From Pedobacter sp. PACM 27299 (GTDB lineage: Bacteria > Bacteroidota > Bacteroidia > Sphingobacteriales > Sphingobacteriaceae): a stretch of DNA of 64,000 bases. Where the stretch lies: contig NZ_CP012996.1 in NCBI RefSeq assembly GCF_001412655.1, forward strand, positions 5,270,001 through 5,334,000, given 5' to 3'. A program made the position numbers and the translations under genes. The notes under the pieces are model-generated. The model had not been told where the DNA came from. It saw only the letters and a program-made list of their open reading frames with translations, and ran no database searches. Shown in pieces: positions 32,101-37,420 of this stretch; position 1 is the first letter of the stretch; every line of letters starts with the position of its first letter.

Positions 32101-34281
32101 GCTAGTATTTAAGCAGGCGCCGCCAGTCACATTTCTACGATAAGCGGTAGATGCAGTTAATGCTGCAGGGGTATAATTTGCCTGGTTATTCGTACCAGAT
32201 GCTGCGGTCCATGCGCCGCCATTTATGCTTTGCTCCCATCCATAGGTGTAAGTTCCTGATCCACCGTTTGGTGTTCCCCCCTGCAATACAGCAGGGACTA
32301 TGCCAGAACAAATGGTCTGATTGGCAGTAATGGTATTTCCAGTTATTACAGGCTGAACGACCACGTTAATGGCGGTCATAGGCCCTTCACAACTGCCATT
32401 ACTTTGAGTTACATAATAAATGGTCGTACCCGCGATAGTCGTATTTGGCGTTGGAGCAGTTGCACTTCCTGTTCCTCCAACAGGAACGGTATACCATTTT
32501 AAGTTTGTACCGGTTGCTGTTAATGGACTTGCGGTTGCTCCTACACAATAGTTTACAGTAACAGCAGCGGCAGTTGGTGCGGCTGGAATGGCATAAGTAA
32601 GCACATTCGCTGTATTGTTCGAAAGGTCTGAATCCAGTGCATATATTACAGTTGCCGTATTTGTCCATGGCCCTCCGGTTGTCGGGCCAACAGCTTTTAA
32701 CGTAATCGGAGGATAAGCAAAGCCTGGAGCCAATGGATCAGCCAGTGCTCTGGTGAAACTATAAACCCCAGCAGATAAGCTAACCGTCCATCCCGTACCT
32801 GAAGGAGTACCTACTACAGTGAATCCAGCAGGAGCAATATAACGCACCGTAACTAGGCCAACTGTAGCAGTTGAACTCTGATTTGTGACCGTATAATTAA
32901 AGGTGTTCCCTCCCGGAACGTAACAGCTATTGTCTACTACACCTGAAATGGCTACATCCGCATTTTGTTTCAATACATTTGTTGACACCGTATAATAGTT
33001 ATTTGTTAAATCCGTATCTGTAATTCCGGTTTGTGAAGGATCTATCCCAACGGAATTTTTCAGGATACTATTGCTATATGCGTTATTAATTGTCCCTTTT
33101 ATGGTGAAAGTACTGGTGGTATTGGCAGCCATATTCAAAGTAGCATTAAATGGATTGGTTCCACCTGCAACTACTGTCCCATTGGTATAACCAGGAGCCG
33201 TATTTCCTGCATTCCCATTGTTACTGAAACTGATGCTATTAATGGTAAAGTCTGCTGATGTAAGAATGGCGTTGTTTGAATTTCTTATGGTATCTGCCAG
33301 TTTCAAATTAGCAATTCCAGCTGGCGTAGAGTTGGTTACATTCACAGTATAGGTTACATCCTGACCAGAAATCGCACTTGCCTTATCGACTGCTTTATCT
33401 ACCCTAACCCCGCCTGGAGTTGTGATGATTACATTCCTCACCTCATGGTTATTTACAAAACCACCTGTTGATCCAGCAAAACCTAACTTTAGATTTGCTG
33501 GTGGCACTGTGGTCATCACATAAGGACCCAAAATAGTAGCAAAATTCCCAGTTAGCGTAGTTTTTAGCTTTACTGTGATTTGGTATTTGCCTATATTTAC
33601 TCCCGTTGTTATTGGTATAATCTCTATTTGGACCCTTCTATAAAATACAGTAGGATCTGGTCTCGTAGCTACAGCAGTAGGGTAATCTACTCCACCTGCA
33701 ATCACTGCACTGGTCAAATATTTATAATTTTCTGCTTCGGAGCCTCTCATCGAAATCCTATCAGGCCATAATGTACCTGCATTAGCATCTACCCCGCCTG
33801 TTCTTCCTTCTCCGGGATTGGAGAAATTTCCATATTCATCCAAGCCAATACCGACATAACCACCCACTACTCCTGCACTTGTATTTGCCCCTCCTACGAT
33901 TGGTGCATAACCTAATGACCCCCCTCTTCCGCCTATAGAGTTGGCTTTTGAGGCATCATAAAGAAATACAGAAAATCCATCCGCAGGAGAATTATTCACT
34001 ACGATTCTTCGCCAGTCGGTATATTCAAAATCGACCAAAACACCTAATGTGGAAGGAAAGGATTGATTTACATAACCATATCCAAGTTTATTTGTAGAAT
34101 CTGGTGTCAGTCGCAGCCAACCACTACCTACCGGATCTTCCTTTCCTGAAGTCAGTTTAGCATTACCGCCAATGGTGATATTACCCGTAGAATTACCTTT
34201 AAAATTTTCCGTAATTGTAAACTGAGCATTTGCCTGCTGGCCGAAAACAATCAGCAGTAGCAAACAGACCAAAAATTTCAT
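17113..34281 (-). CDS. Giant DUF11-repeat adhesin with lectin-like head and T9SS type B sorting domain
   Basis: A surface protein of about 5,720 residues. I choose the ATG at 34281 because the 20 residues after it form a clean signal peptide ending ...QQANAQ; the frame extends to 34386. From the N-terminus: an L-type lectin/concanavalin-like domain (DGFSVFLYDAS, GYVGIGLDEYGNFSN; about 33.4-34.2 kb), two DUF11-like modules, about seven cysteine-containing Ig-like modules (about 30.7-32.6 kb), then 34 tandem DUF11 modules of about 130 residues, each starting near KTGPxxxxAGxxxxYT with a later DxVPxxxxxVxW. The C-terminus has IITPNGDGSNDTFKIKG, IFNRWGNEVYRS and ends WLFIKR, the gliding-motility-associated sorting domain. 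I see no cysteine in the DUF11 region. It is the first gene of an operon with PorP/SprF and OmpA genes. It probably forms a long surface filament for adhesion or gliding. Confidence 0.93.
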   Translation of the reverse strand: MKFLVCLLLLIVFGQQANAQFTITENFKGNSTGNITIGGNAKLTSGKEDPVGSGWLRLTPDSTNKLGYGYVNQSFPSTLGVLVDFEYTDWRRIVVNNSPADGFSVFLYDASKANSIGGRGGSLGYAPIVGGANTSAGVVGGYVGIGLDEYGNFSNPGEGRTGGVDANAGTLWPDRISMRGSEAENYKYLTSAVIAGGVDYPTAVATRPDPTVFYRRVQIEIIPITTGVNIGKYQITVKLKTTLTGNFATILGPYVMTTVPPANLKLGFAGSTGGFVNNHEVRNVIITTPGGVRVDKAVDKASAISGQDVTYTVNVTNSTPAGIANLKLADTIRNSNNAILTSADFTINSISFSNNGNAGNTAPGYTNGTVVAGGTNPFNATLNMAANTTSTFTIKGTINNAYSNSILKNSVGIDPSQTGITDTDLTNNYYTVSTNVLKQNADVAISGVVDNSCYVPGGNTFNYTVTNQSSTATVGLVTVRYIAPAGFTVVGTPSGTGWTVSLSAGVYSFTRALADPLAPGFAYPPITLKAVGPTTGGPWTNTATVIYALDSDLSNNTANVLTYAIPAAPTAAAVTVNYCVGATASPLTATGTNLKWYTVPVGGTGSATAPTPNTTIAGTTIYYVTQSNGSCEGPMTAINVVVQPVITGNTITANQTICSGIVPAVLQGGTPNGGSGTYTYGWEQSINGGAWTAASGTNNQANYTPAALTASTAYRRNVTGGACLNTSNVVTVTVQPAISSNTIVPPASLSLCGTGDPGLITGSAALGGTGNPAYQWQFSTDNVTYTNIALATAVNYDPGPITVSTWYRRLATSGACTVANISNVIKFTVNPVLTAGTIGAAQAFCQSGTPATFNELTPAAGGDQIYAYQWQSSTTSATTGFADIAGATQISYTASSPITQTTYYRRTVISAASGCSPVSSPVVGVTVTPAISGNVLTTPVVTAYCGPSDPGIITGSIPSGGSGTYVYKWESSIDGGNTFTVVGGNTVNLTPGIVSQKTLFRRTVTSGSCTSISIPVIINIDLAPTPSNAGPTQQQCATDLFQLNGNVPVSGIGVWSVVSGQAVIANVNQANTTATVVKGNTATLAWTISAGACPSSVSNVTLTNFNNPTTANAGPDITQYNSAAFTMNANVPTSGTGVWTVKAGSTATIATPAAANTLVTIAPGTTATLIWTVTNGTCTASSDEVVITYTRSADIKVTKSVVTPGPFVAGQPIVYRIVATNNGPSDATGLKLLDNVPADISVLAISANAMGTAAITQNISSGNAVNITGNLAFGAGNSITIDVNGTVAANYSGNLVNTATVTSPIIPDPNGATSTVTSPVDRKPVLVIEKDGPANVIAGDAIAYKIIVKNTSTSDAIGTAIKDLIPAQINNVNWTVSKTGTATFTGNTSNTGNNISFTATIPAGSTNTVVINVTGTVLPSATGSFSNTATATPVENVPPVNSNTVVTTVSSKSGLVMLKNGPSNAQAGTAITYTLKITNNGLSDALNASITDAIPASIKTITWNATVQGTATIIGPNAGSGNNAISLNGNIPTGAANAILVTINGIVDPSFSGRISNTAIATPSEVGGTPSSSIVVTQVSRTPVLTITKTGAATLVAGQQVSYVVTVTNTSTADAQALVITDAVPAELSNVTWSTSTQGTASVIGTGNGTANAVSVTGNLPAGAANKIVINISGTLSAAFSGTLANTATATPAEPGTVVKSATSTGIATRQPALSILKTGPATITAGNQITYTITVGNTGVSDAVDLVIADVVPASIKNVTWTAATGGTALIDNGATGIGNNLSLTGDIPAGAANKITLTVRGTVDPAFSGSILNTATATPTESAATPVSSSVTTTATRTPELSITKTGPAALVAGQNITYTITVNNFSASDAKALVITDQVPATVGGVTWSAIAGGTALINGTAAGSGNAISLNADLPAGASNTITLTVKGKVNTSFNGTLSNTATATPAEPGTVAKTATSTSTISRIPVLAIQKTGPATISAGQQINYTLTIGNTGTADALNATIADAIPAGITNVSWTAVADAGGTAVIIGTASGNTNALTFNANIPAGVTNVIRVNVQGNVNSAATGNLVNTATVTPSEAGANPSSSTVTTTLQSVPGITISKSGPSQIAAGQIVTYTLIAGNTGPSNATNLNITDVVPVPLTNVSWSAVSEGSAAITTGATGTGSSVTVIGNIAAGAGNRILVTITGLVPSNTTATAFSNVAKASPSEPGVPPVNSNTITTTINKKVTIAAVKSATAVLSAGENISYTLEVKNTGPSDAQNLLIADQLPAGITNVNWTTTATGIASVISGGTGSGSSLSIRANIPAGNTNVILVTVTGKVDPNFTGTQLVNTFTVAPLEPGNPTVTSNTTTTLINKTADLQISKTGPAAAIAGRTISYTITVNNAGPSNSANAIIVDQVPVGITGVTWTATAQNGAVINSNPASGNTNNINVLAAIPANSGTVTIIVSGTIDPGFTGTLLTNTATATPEAGVTDPTPATSTVVTAISRSANVRITKSGPANITAGQPITYTLRIVNDGPSLAPGVLIRDLLSSIQNTPVTNVTWTAIATTGAALNGGAVNNTVTGTGDVAFAANIPSKTGVVEVTIKGTVSPAATGAFINTATALFPPGSSVTDPDPGSNTSAVTTAVTVETNLAVSKSGPSKINIGDPITYTIEIKNNGLSDITDAAITDVVPNSVAVSSWTAVASNGASIEGVQNGTASGTGNAVITYGDIPATVGGNPSLILLTIQGIVKTTAEATFTNTVTVEANGIKESAVVTALNASTDVYIEKNGPQSILAGAPITYQIKVGNDGPINVAGLSISDVIPAVIQNVSWTATAFGTATITGATTGTTNGIQTTASIDADPANYILINVQGIVDPATNLTTINNVATLTLPAGVSDFNLANNTSTASTTVASKSGLSVRKMGPADAVAGAEISYTIIVANAGPSNAVGTVITDAVPANVKNVTWTSSQIGAASITAGATGTAGANNLVTLTADIPAGAGNEVAIVVKGTIDPSFQGTLLNNAVATPAEPGNPPVTSQNVTTNVTNKSALSIVKTGPSSVAAGTTIQYQLLVSNAGPSNAVGMVITDQIPAGLTNVRWTTAATTGAVVTAGATGNVNPVSLTANFLAGSGNLIVTILADVPANSQLSTVSNTASIAPAIPDVNNPPVTSNEVTTGIVKDVTLSLTKSGPPTLNAGENITYTLAIKNTGPSNSIATRLTDAVPADIKNVSWTSTVTGGTAITNGSTGSGNNIDLTADIPLNGTILVNVKGTVDPLFTGTLTNTALLSPQEPGEQPVNAVAVTEVSKLTNLQIGKSAVNTAVAGQVMTYQIKVINNGPSTALNALITDAIPVPLQNVSWTATGLGAAVITEGAQGTGNTLRVKANIPAGQQNEVVIEVTGTILASYAGTLSNIATVTPADPGNPPLVTPPVETVVTKQPEINISKTGSATVTAGGQISYTIEANNTGLSDASNLVISDAVNSNIKNVSWTSSIVGGSSIISGNQGTGNAVLVKGNIPAGAANKITITITGTVDQAFAGTLSNSATATPEEPGVPPVVTPPVETVVNQVPVIVVNKTGPASATAGGTITYVVEVSNTGLSNAKNLNITDQIDPAITGVAWTASTAGTSTINGAVSGTGNVVLNANIPAGAANKISISITGTINPAAQGKLVNMAIATPAEPGIVPVNSNPVETNIDQKPIVVITKTGQPTATAGAEVTYIITAVNNGLSNASGVTIVDDVPAALQNVSWTSVAGGTASILSGGTGTGNFLVLTANIPAGNVSNKITITLKGTVNPAFSGTLENAASIAVPLINFPNVITPPVQTAVDAKPGITLVKTGPAAVISGSEITYTIVAGNTGLSNAAGLTITDAIPALLSNVSWTSAASGTAVINTGASGTGNVLILKGDIPTGTNNLITITVKGTVDPSYNGNISNTAVATPAEPNTVPVNASTTAIVSKTPVLAIAKNGPNTIAAGQEIIYTLSISNTGKANANNATITDAIPANITGVSWTAVAQGAASIVSGATGNTNNLSMNVHVPAGAANMILVTIKGTVNPAATADLVNKATITPSESGTLPASSTVTTTLKSASSVSLIKTGPSQISAGQTVTYTLLAGNNGPSDARNLSITDAVPAGLTGVTWSVATQGTASVLTGANGTGNNVLLTADIPAGAANAILVTINGKVPASAAAGSLTNVATATPSEPGNPPVTSNTITTTVDHKVSIRALKSAVTSVAAGENINYTLQVYNDGPGDALNLAISDVVPAGITNVSWTTNAAGTASIAANGTGNGNTVNPSVNIPAGAGNSITVLITGLVDPGYTGATLKNSFIATPAEPGNPPVPSEEVTTSVVKTADLQITKTGPAAVVAGSDISYTINVKNAGPSNVTAATITDNLPVGFTVLNWTATSQNGAVISGPANGIGNVSVTAAIPAGTANVQIVVNGKVNANFAGTSLINTATATPEAGVTDPTPGSSTVTTSISKIANVRISKSGPADIGVGEMMTYNLRIVNDGPSDAIGVLINDVIPPNLEAGATWTSTLQGGATLSQASGTGDLSLTGSIPSGTGIIEISIIGKVKANNLDKTVFTNTATANFPSGSLIIDPDLSSNTSTVPTIINNDPVLKVSKSGPATVNIGDPIQYTIVVRNGGAGDILNAMISDPVPADVAVTSWSATVTGGATLNGASSGTTNSIVTSANIPADGNVNTTVLITVTGTVKTTANAVFTNTVTVTANGERTSSVVTAVNQSTDVKIEKSGPQAVISGSAITYTIKVTNQGPRDVVGLTIKDNVPLQIGQLSWTAQAVGNASVNGPTTGTTNAVSVNADVPVGAANYVLITVNGTVNANVPSGNISNIAAVTLPVNMVDFNLANNTSEVKTVISSVSGLTISKAGPQDGISGSAITYTIKVRNNGLSNASQAQIMDVVPAGIKGVSWTAAATGNAVINSGASGTGNTVAVNADVPAGVNAEVTITINGTIDAGFSGPILNTATVTPSEPGNPPVTSPPVTTNVLNKSALKIVKTGPNSIEAGKTVSYTLTINNAGPGNALNAEIADVIPAQLTNVSWTTIVSGAAVINSGATGQGNNVLVTADLPAGNGTVTVNISGLVPGSTAVGNISNTATIKPSEPGNPTVPSNTVTTGIVNNASLSLVKSGPGTLNSGEAINYTLTIKNDGPSDAIGVKVSDVVDPAVTNVAWTTSLINGSTISSGATGNVNTVALTANVPANSSILVNISGKVNPTYAGTLINKATLTPADPNKPVINAQVSTTVTSLSALKITKTGAATVTAGGLMNYQITVINHGPGTAQNAVISDVVPAQLTGVTWTAVTNGAATISKGLTGTGNALSVTATIPAGASDGVVINLSGKVDAAYLGTLSNTATVTPIEPGNPPVVTPPVTTVTVAQPSVTIKKTGPAAITAGANITYVIEVGNTGLSNAKGTLITDNVPADITNVKWTATTAGTAAVTAGATGTGNAVAVTGDIATGTNNKITITVTGTVNAGFAGTLSNIATAKPIEPGIPPVVTPPAETIVTKTPMLSISKTGPAQLKSGETITYVVTVVNPSLSNADNLTITDLVPSAIQNVKWTSEAVGTGKILSGDTGTGSNVTLKADLPAGTANKIVLTIIGTVSKSFTGQLENTARVLSTSGTPEVSSNTVSTTVDNADFIIPNIITPNGDGSNDTFKIKGLENYPGTQVTIFNRWGNEVYRSDNYNNDWNGSQLNEGTYYYLILRREKSGTTTPFKGWLFIKR
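17385..22456 (-). repeat. Second copy of the 15-module DUF11 super-repeat (modules 22-34)
   Basis: Thirteen DUF11 modules lie here in the same order as modules 7-19. Landmarks are VLAIAKNGP at the start, GPSQISAGQTVTYTL, EAGVTDPTP, ANVRISKSGP, STDVKIEKSGP, DFNLANNTS and SALKIVKTGP. The copy ends at the sorting domain, so it lacks the counterparts of modules 20-21. Confidence 0.8.
23236..28376 (-). repeat. First copy of the 15-module DUF11 super-repeat (modules 7-19)
   Basis: The modules carry matching landmarks: VLAIQKTGP, GPSQIAAGQIVTYTL, EAGVTDPTP, ANVRITKSGP, STDVYIEKNGP, DFNLANNTS and SALSIVKTGP. Modules 20-21 (22457-23235) complete the 15-module unit. The offset between copies is about 5.92 kb, or about 1,974 residues. 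Confidence 0.8.
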
Positions 34282-34386
34282 TTGATTAGCGAAGAATGGT
34301 AAAATCAACGAAAATGTTGTTTCTAGAAATTTGGATACAGAAGATCCTCGGGCAGAAGCCGAATTGAGAGGTAATTTTGTAATCAT

Positions 34387-34733
34387 AAGGATGGATATAA
34401 TAAGTAAAGGTATTCTACGTTATTGACAACATTCATTGAAGCCTTTACAATCCACGTTCCACGTTAGGTAATTACACCTACTTCTTTAAAGGCGTTAATT
34501 CCCTAGTTGTCAGTTACAATATACAAAATTTTATCTTTTCTCTCAGCAATATCTAAGTCTATAATTATATCTTAAACAAGAAAGATTTAAATTATAAATT
34601 GATCAACTATCTGTGGAATTTTATAAATTCTAACTTAACCGCGCAATCAACCCATTTTAACTGGGTTTTTCGCATAAAAAAGCCGCGTAGAAAAAGGTAA
34701 TTTTCTACGCGGCTTAATAAAAAAAATTAATTT
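34387..34733. other. Intergenic region upstream of the adhesin operon
   Basis: 347 bases without a gene if the adhesin frame is taken to 34386 (452 from 34281). It holds the DUF1456 terminator (34680-34715), a small TAGGT/ACCTA inverted repeat (34465-34480), and on the minus strand TACCTTTA at 34412-34405, a 7 of 8 match to TAnnTTTG that would start transcription just before 34386. I see no -33 element at proper spacing. Confidence 0.5.
34680..34715 (-). terminator. Intrinsic terminator of the DUF1456 gene
   Basis: A perfect 15-bp stem, AAGCCGCGTAGAAAA with TTTTCTACGCGGCTT, has a 6-base loop and is followed on the minus strand by TTTTTATG. It lies 18 bases past the stop at 34734. Confidence 0.9.
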
Positions 34734-34982
34734 CTAGTTTGCTGGTTTTTCAGTAGGTTCAGTCACTCTTGGACCTCTTTTATAAATCACCAGACCATTT
34801 AAAAAGTTTCTTAAAATCTGGTCGCCACATGGCTTAAAATTTGGGTGGTCATCGCTCCTGAAAAAGGAACCAAGCTCACTTTTCGTGATTTTGAAGTTCA
34901 CTAATTCCATTATTTTGATGATATCATCATTTGTTAGCTCGAGTGCTACACGTAATTTTTTAAAAATATCGTTATTGCTCAT
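34734..34982 (-). CDS. DUF1456 (YehS-like) family protein, single-repeat form
   Basis: An 82-residue soluble protein. The segment NNDIFKKLRVALELTNDD followed by IIKIMELVNFKITKSELGSFFR matches the DUF1456 repeat. E. coli YehS has two such repeats in about 156 residues; here only one is present, followed by HPNFKPCGDQILRNFLNGLV and a Pro/Lys-rich tail. Function unknown. It lies 50 bases downstream of the DEAD-box helicase gene on the same strand and is probably cotranscribed. Confidence 0.85.
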   Translation of the reverse strand: MSNNDIFKKLRVALELTNDDIIKIMELVNFKITKSELGSFFRSDDHPNFKPCGDQILRNFLNGLVIYKRGPRVTEPTEKPAN

Positions 34983-35032
34983 TATTTAGAACTTTATGTA
35001 TTAAATTCAGATCAGTAATTAAATATTACGAT

Positions 35033-36337
35033 TTACATCGCTACTTCAATCTTCACCTTTTTGTTTTTAATTTTTTCATTATTTAAAGCAGCCAGTACCC
35101 TCCCTACCATGTTTCTTTTTACAGCCACATAAGAAGCGGTATCTTTCACTTCAATCAGTCCAACATCATCTTTTTCAAGACCACCTTTTTTAAGTAATAA
35201 ACCAACGATGTCAATTTTATTAACCTTATCTTTTTTACCTGCAGCGATGTATAAAGTTTGCCACTGACTGTCTTTAGGCAGCGCAAAGCTACCTTTCAGG
35301 TTCTCCGTCTCTATATCTGCTTTCAGAAATGGGTACTTCTCATCATCAGCAATCACTAGGTAGGCCGTTCCTTTTGCATTCATACGGGCAGTACGTCCGT
35401 TACGGTGCAAGAACGCATCTTCTGTATATGGCAATTGGTAATGAATGATGTATTCTACCTCAGGAATATCCAGACCGCGTGAAGCCAGATCCGTTGTGAT
35501 TAAGATTTTAATACTTCCATTTCTAAATTTCAGCAAGGCACGCTCACGCTCATCCTGCTCCATGCCACCGTGGAAAATATCGTGTGCCAAATCTTTGTCG
35601 ATCAGCAAATCACTGATTCTGTCTACTGTTTCCCTATGGTTACAGAAAATCAAAGTAGTTTTATTTCCAATTTTACAGATCAATTGAAACAAGGTGTCCA
35701 ATTTATCTGCTGCGGTAGTCAGCACCTTTTTCAGTTTTAAATCTGGTGCTACCTTTACATCTTTCAGAAAATCAATTTCCACCGGTTTTTTTACCCCTGT
35801 AAAATCAGGAATCTGATCCATTGCTGTAGCTGAGGTCAGGATTCTTTGTTTTAAAGAAAGTAATTTTGCAATGATATAGGCCATATCCTGTTGGAAACCG
35901 AATTCCAGTGCCTTATCGAACTCGTCTAACACTAAGGTGTGGATCGGAGATTCATCGAAATTTTCATGACGTAAATGATACGCTATTCTTCCCGGTGTAC
36001 CAATTAATACCGCCGGTGGTTGTTCTAAATTATTTCGTTCTGTTTTAACAGGGTGCCCCCCGTAACAGCAGTTCACTTTAAAACCAGTTCCCATCTGCTT
36101 GAATACCTGCTCAATTTGTAAAGCAAGTTCACGAGAAGGTACCAGCACTAAAGCCTGCACTCCTTTTACATCTGCATTGAGGTTGTTCAATAGAGGAAAC
36201 AAAAAGCCTAATGTTTTACCAGAACCTGTAGGTGCCAATAAAACCACGTCACTTCCTTTTCCGGTCGCCGCAAGTGATGCCTGCTGCATCTCGTTCAAAG
36301 AAGTAATTTTTAATTTCTCCAGTATCTTTTCTACCAT
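35033..36337 (-). CDS. dbpA: DEAD-box RNA helicase, DbpA-like
   Basis: A 434-residue ATP-dependent RNA helicase. Motifs in order: Q-motif region, Walker A APTGSGKT near 35-42, Ia PSRELALQ, GTPGR, motif II as DEFD (not the usual DEAD), SAT, and HRNGRTAR near 311 for motif VI. The C-terminal 70 residues (IDIVGLLLKKGGLEKDDVGLIEVKD, YVAVKR) match the DbpA RNA-binding domain, which targets hairpin 92 of 23S rRNA during large-subunit assembly. Length is near the usual 450-460. A -7 element is only about 10 bases from the ATG, suggesting a very short leader. Use of the symbol follows the C-terminal domain and is family-level. Confidence 0.85.
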   Translation of the reverse strand: MVEKILEKLKITSLNEMQQASLAATGKGSDVVLLAPTGSGKTLGFLFPLLNNLNADVKGVQALVLVPSRELALQIEQVFKQMGTGFKVNCCYGGHPVKTERNNLEQPPAVLIGTPGRIAYHLRHENFDESPIHTLVLDEFDKALEFGFQQDMAYIIAKLLSLKQRILTSATAMDQIPDFTGVKKPVEIDFLKDVKVAPDLKLKKVLTTAADKLDTLFQLICKIGNKTTLIFCNHRETVDRISDLLIDKDLAHDIFHGGMEQDERERALLKFRNGSIKILITTDLASRGLDIPEVEYIIHYQLPYTEDAFLHRNGRTARMNAKGTAYLVIADDEKYPFLKADIETENLKGSFALPKDSQWQTLYIAAGKKDKVNKIDIVGLLLKKGGLEKDDVGLIEVKDTASYVAVKRNMVGRVLAALNNEKIKNKKVKIEVAM

Positions 36338-36344
36338 AATGGCA

Positions 36345-36352
36345 CAAAGATA
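36345..36352 (-). promoter_or_regulatory. Candidate -7 element for the DbpA-like helicase
   Basis: On the minus strand this reads TATCTTTG, a full TAnnTTTG match. It lies about 8 bases before the start codon, so the transcript would be nearly leaderless. I see no clear -33 TTTG. Confidence 0.4.
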
Positions 36353-36405
36353 AGGGAATTAAGCCTTAACCATTACTGTTAATGCTGCGAAATATAAAAT
36401 TCGGA

Positions 36406-36624
36406 TTAAACCTTCAGGTATTTTCTTCTCAAGTGCTTCATGGAGCTGTTCATCTTCCGATCCAGGGTCATCAGCATTTTCCCTCGTCTATAGATCCAGG
36501 AGGTCATTTTATGATTTGCTTTCTTTAGAGGTTCATAAACCTGCTCCTCAATTTTCTCACGATAATCAAAAGGAGCCATGCTTTGCTGTAGTAAATAAAA
36601 CTCATTAATCAATTCTGCTTTCAT
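36406..36624 (-). CDS. Small basic hypothetical protein
   Basis: A 72-residue lysine- and arginine-rich protein with no signal or membrane segment. It begins MKAELINEFYLLQQSMAPFD and ends in a basic stretch (MKHLRRKYLKV), with helical character through the middle. I do not recognise a family. It lies upstream of the helicase gene on the same strand with 68 bases between. It is supported by length and plausible composition only, so it could be spurious. Confidence 0.5.
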   Translation of the reverse strand: MKAELINEFYLLQQSMAPFDYREKIEEQVYEPLKKANHKMTSWIYRRGKMLMTLDRKMNSSMKHLRRKYLKV

Positions 36625-36946
36625 AATGCTTATATTTAGATAAATAACCTGTTCTTCTATAGGAAACGACCCTTAGGGAAGAAATATTATAACAAAAATG
36701 AAAAGAAAGGGTTTTCATTTTTTGTCTTAAGGCAGCTGATTTTAAGTATTCTGAATCCTCTTGTAAAGCGCCAGCAGCTAGCTGTAAGACATCTTTCCAC
36801 CCTTACTTAACCACACATAACACACAACCTGTTGAAAACTAAGTGTTTGTTGACAATTAAACCACATAGAATTAATGGTTATTTAATTTAATCCACTTAT
36901 TTTTAAGAAACCTGAATACGGGTTGTTTATTTAACACCAATAACGT
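36625..36946. other. Intergenic region upstream of the YkuK gene
   Basis: 322 AT-rich bases with no gene I can support. It contains a 10-base palindrome CAGCTAGCTG (36775-36784) and no convincing promoter for the downstream gene. Confidence 0.5.
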
Positions 36947-37420
36947 ATGACCTGGAAGAAATTTAGCGGCGAAGTGATTCACACGTCGATTTTAGAAGAA
37001 GTAGAACAAGCCATCATCAGGGAGACCGAAAAAGGGTTCCACCTGAAGGTCTGTATCGGTACAGACTCACAGGTAAAAGGGCCCCTCACTGATTTTGCGA
37101 CTGTCATTGTCCTGTTGAGGGAAAACCATGGAGGTTTCATGTACATCCATCAGGAAAAAACGCCACAGAAGATGAGCATCAAGGAAAGGATGCTGGTAGA
37201 GGTACAAAAATCTATTGAAACGGCCTATTCCGTTTGTGATTTACTGGACTTGTACGATGTGGATCTGGAGGTTCATGCAGACATCAATACCAATCCCATG
37301 TTTAAGTCTAACAAAGCTTTAAATGAGGCGATGGGTTACATTCTAAGTATGGGCTTTATCTTCAAGGCTAAGCCTGAAGCTTTTGCCAGTTCTACCTGTG
37401 CGGATAAAATGGTACACTAA
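36947..37420 (+). CDS. YkuK-family ribonuclease H-like protein (DUF458)
   Basis: A 157-residue cytoplasmic protein of the YkuK/DUF458 family, which has a ribonuclease H-like fold. Acidic residues of the fold are visible in CIGTDSQVKG near residue 43, in VDLEVHADIN near 105, and near the end in SSTCADKMVH. The start ATGACCTGGAAGAAATTTAGC gives TWKKFSGE, the usual N-terminus. Enzymatic activity has not been assigned in what I know of the family. Its TAA at 37418-37420 directly abuts the stop of the convergent DUF4468 gene, leaving no room for a terminator. Confidence 0.85.
   Translation: MTWKKFSGEVIHTSILEEVEQAIIRETEKGFHLKVCIGTDSQVKGPLTDFATVIVLLRENHGGFMYIHQEKTPQKMSIKERMLVEVQKSIETAYSVCDLLDLYDVDLEVHADINTNPMFKSNKALNEAMGYILSMGFIFKAKPEAFASSTCADKMVH

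Noticed and set aside
34282..34386. Adhesin start at 34386
   Set aside because: It is possible, and a weak -7-like element precedes it, but it would put 35 extra residues before an otherwise clean signal peptide. I kept 34281 as the likelier start.
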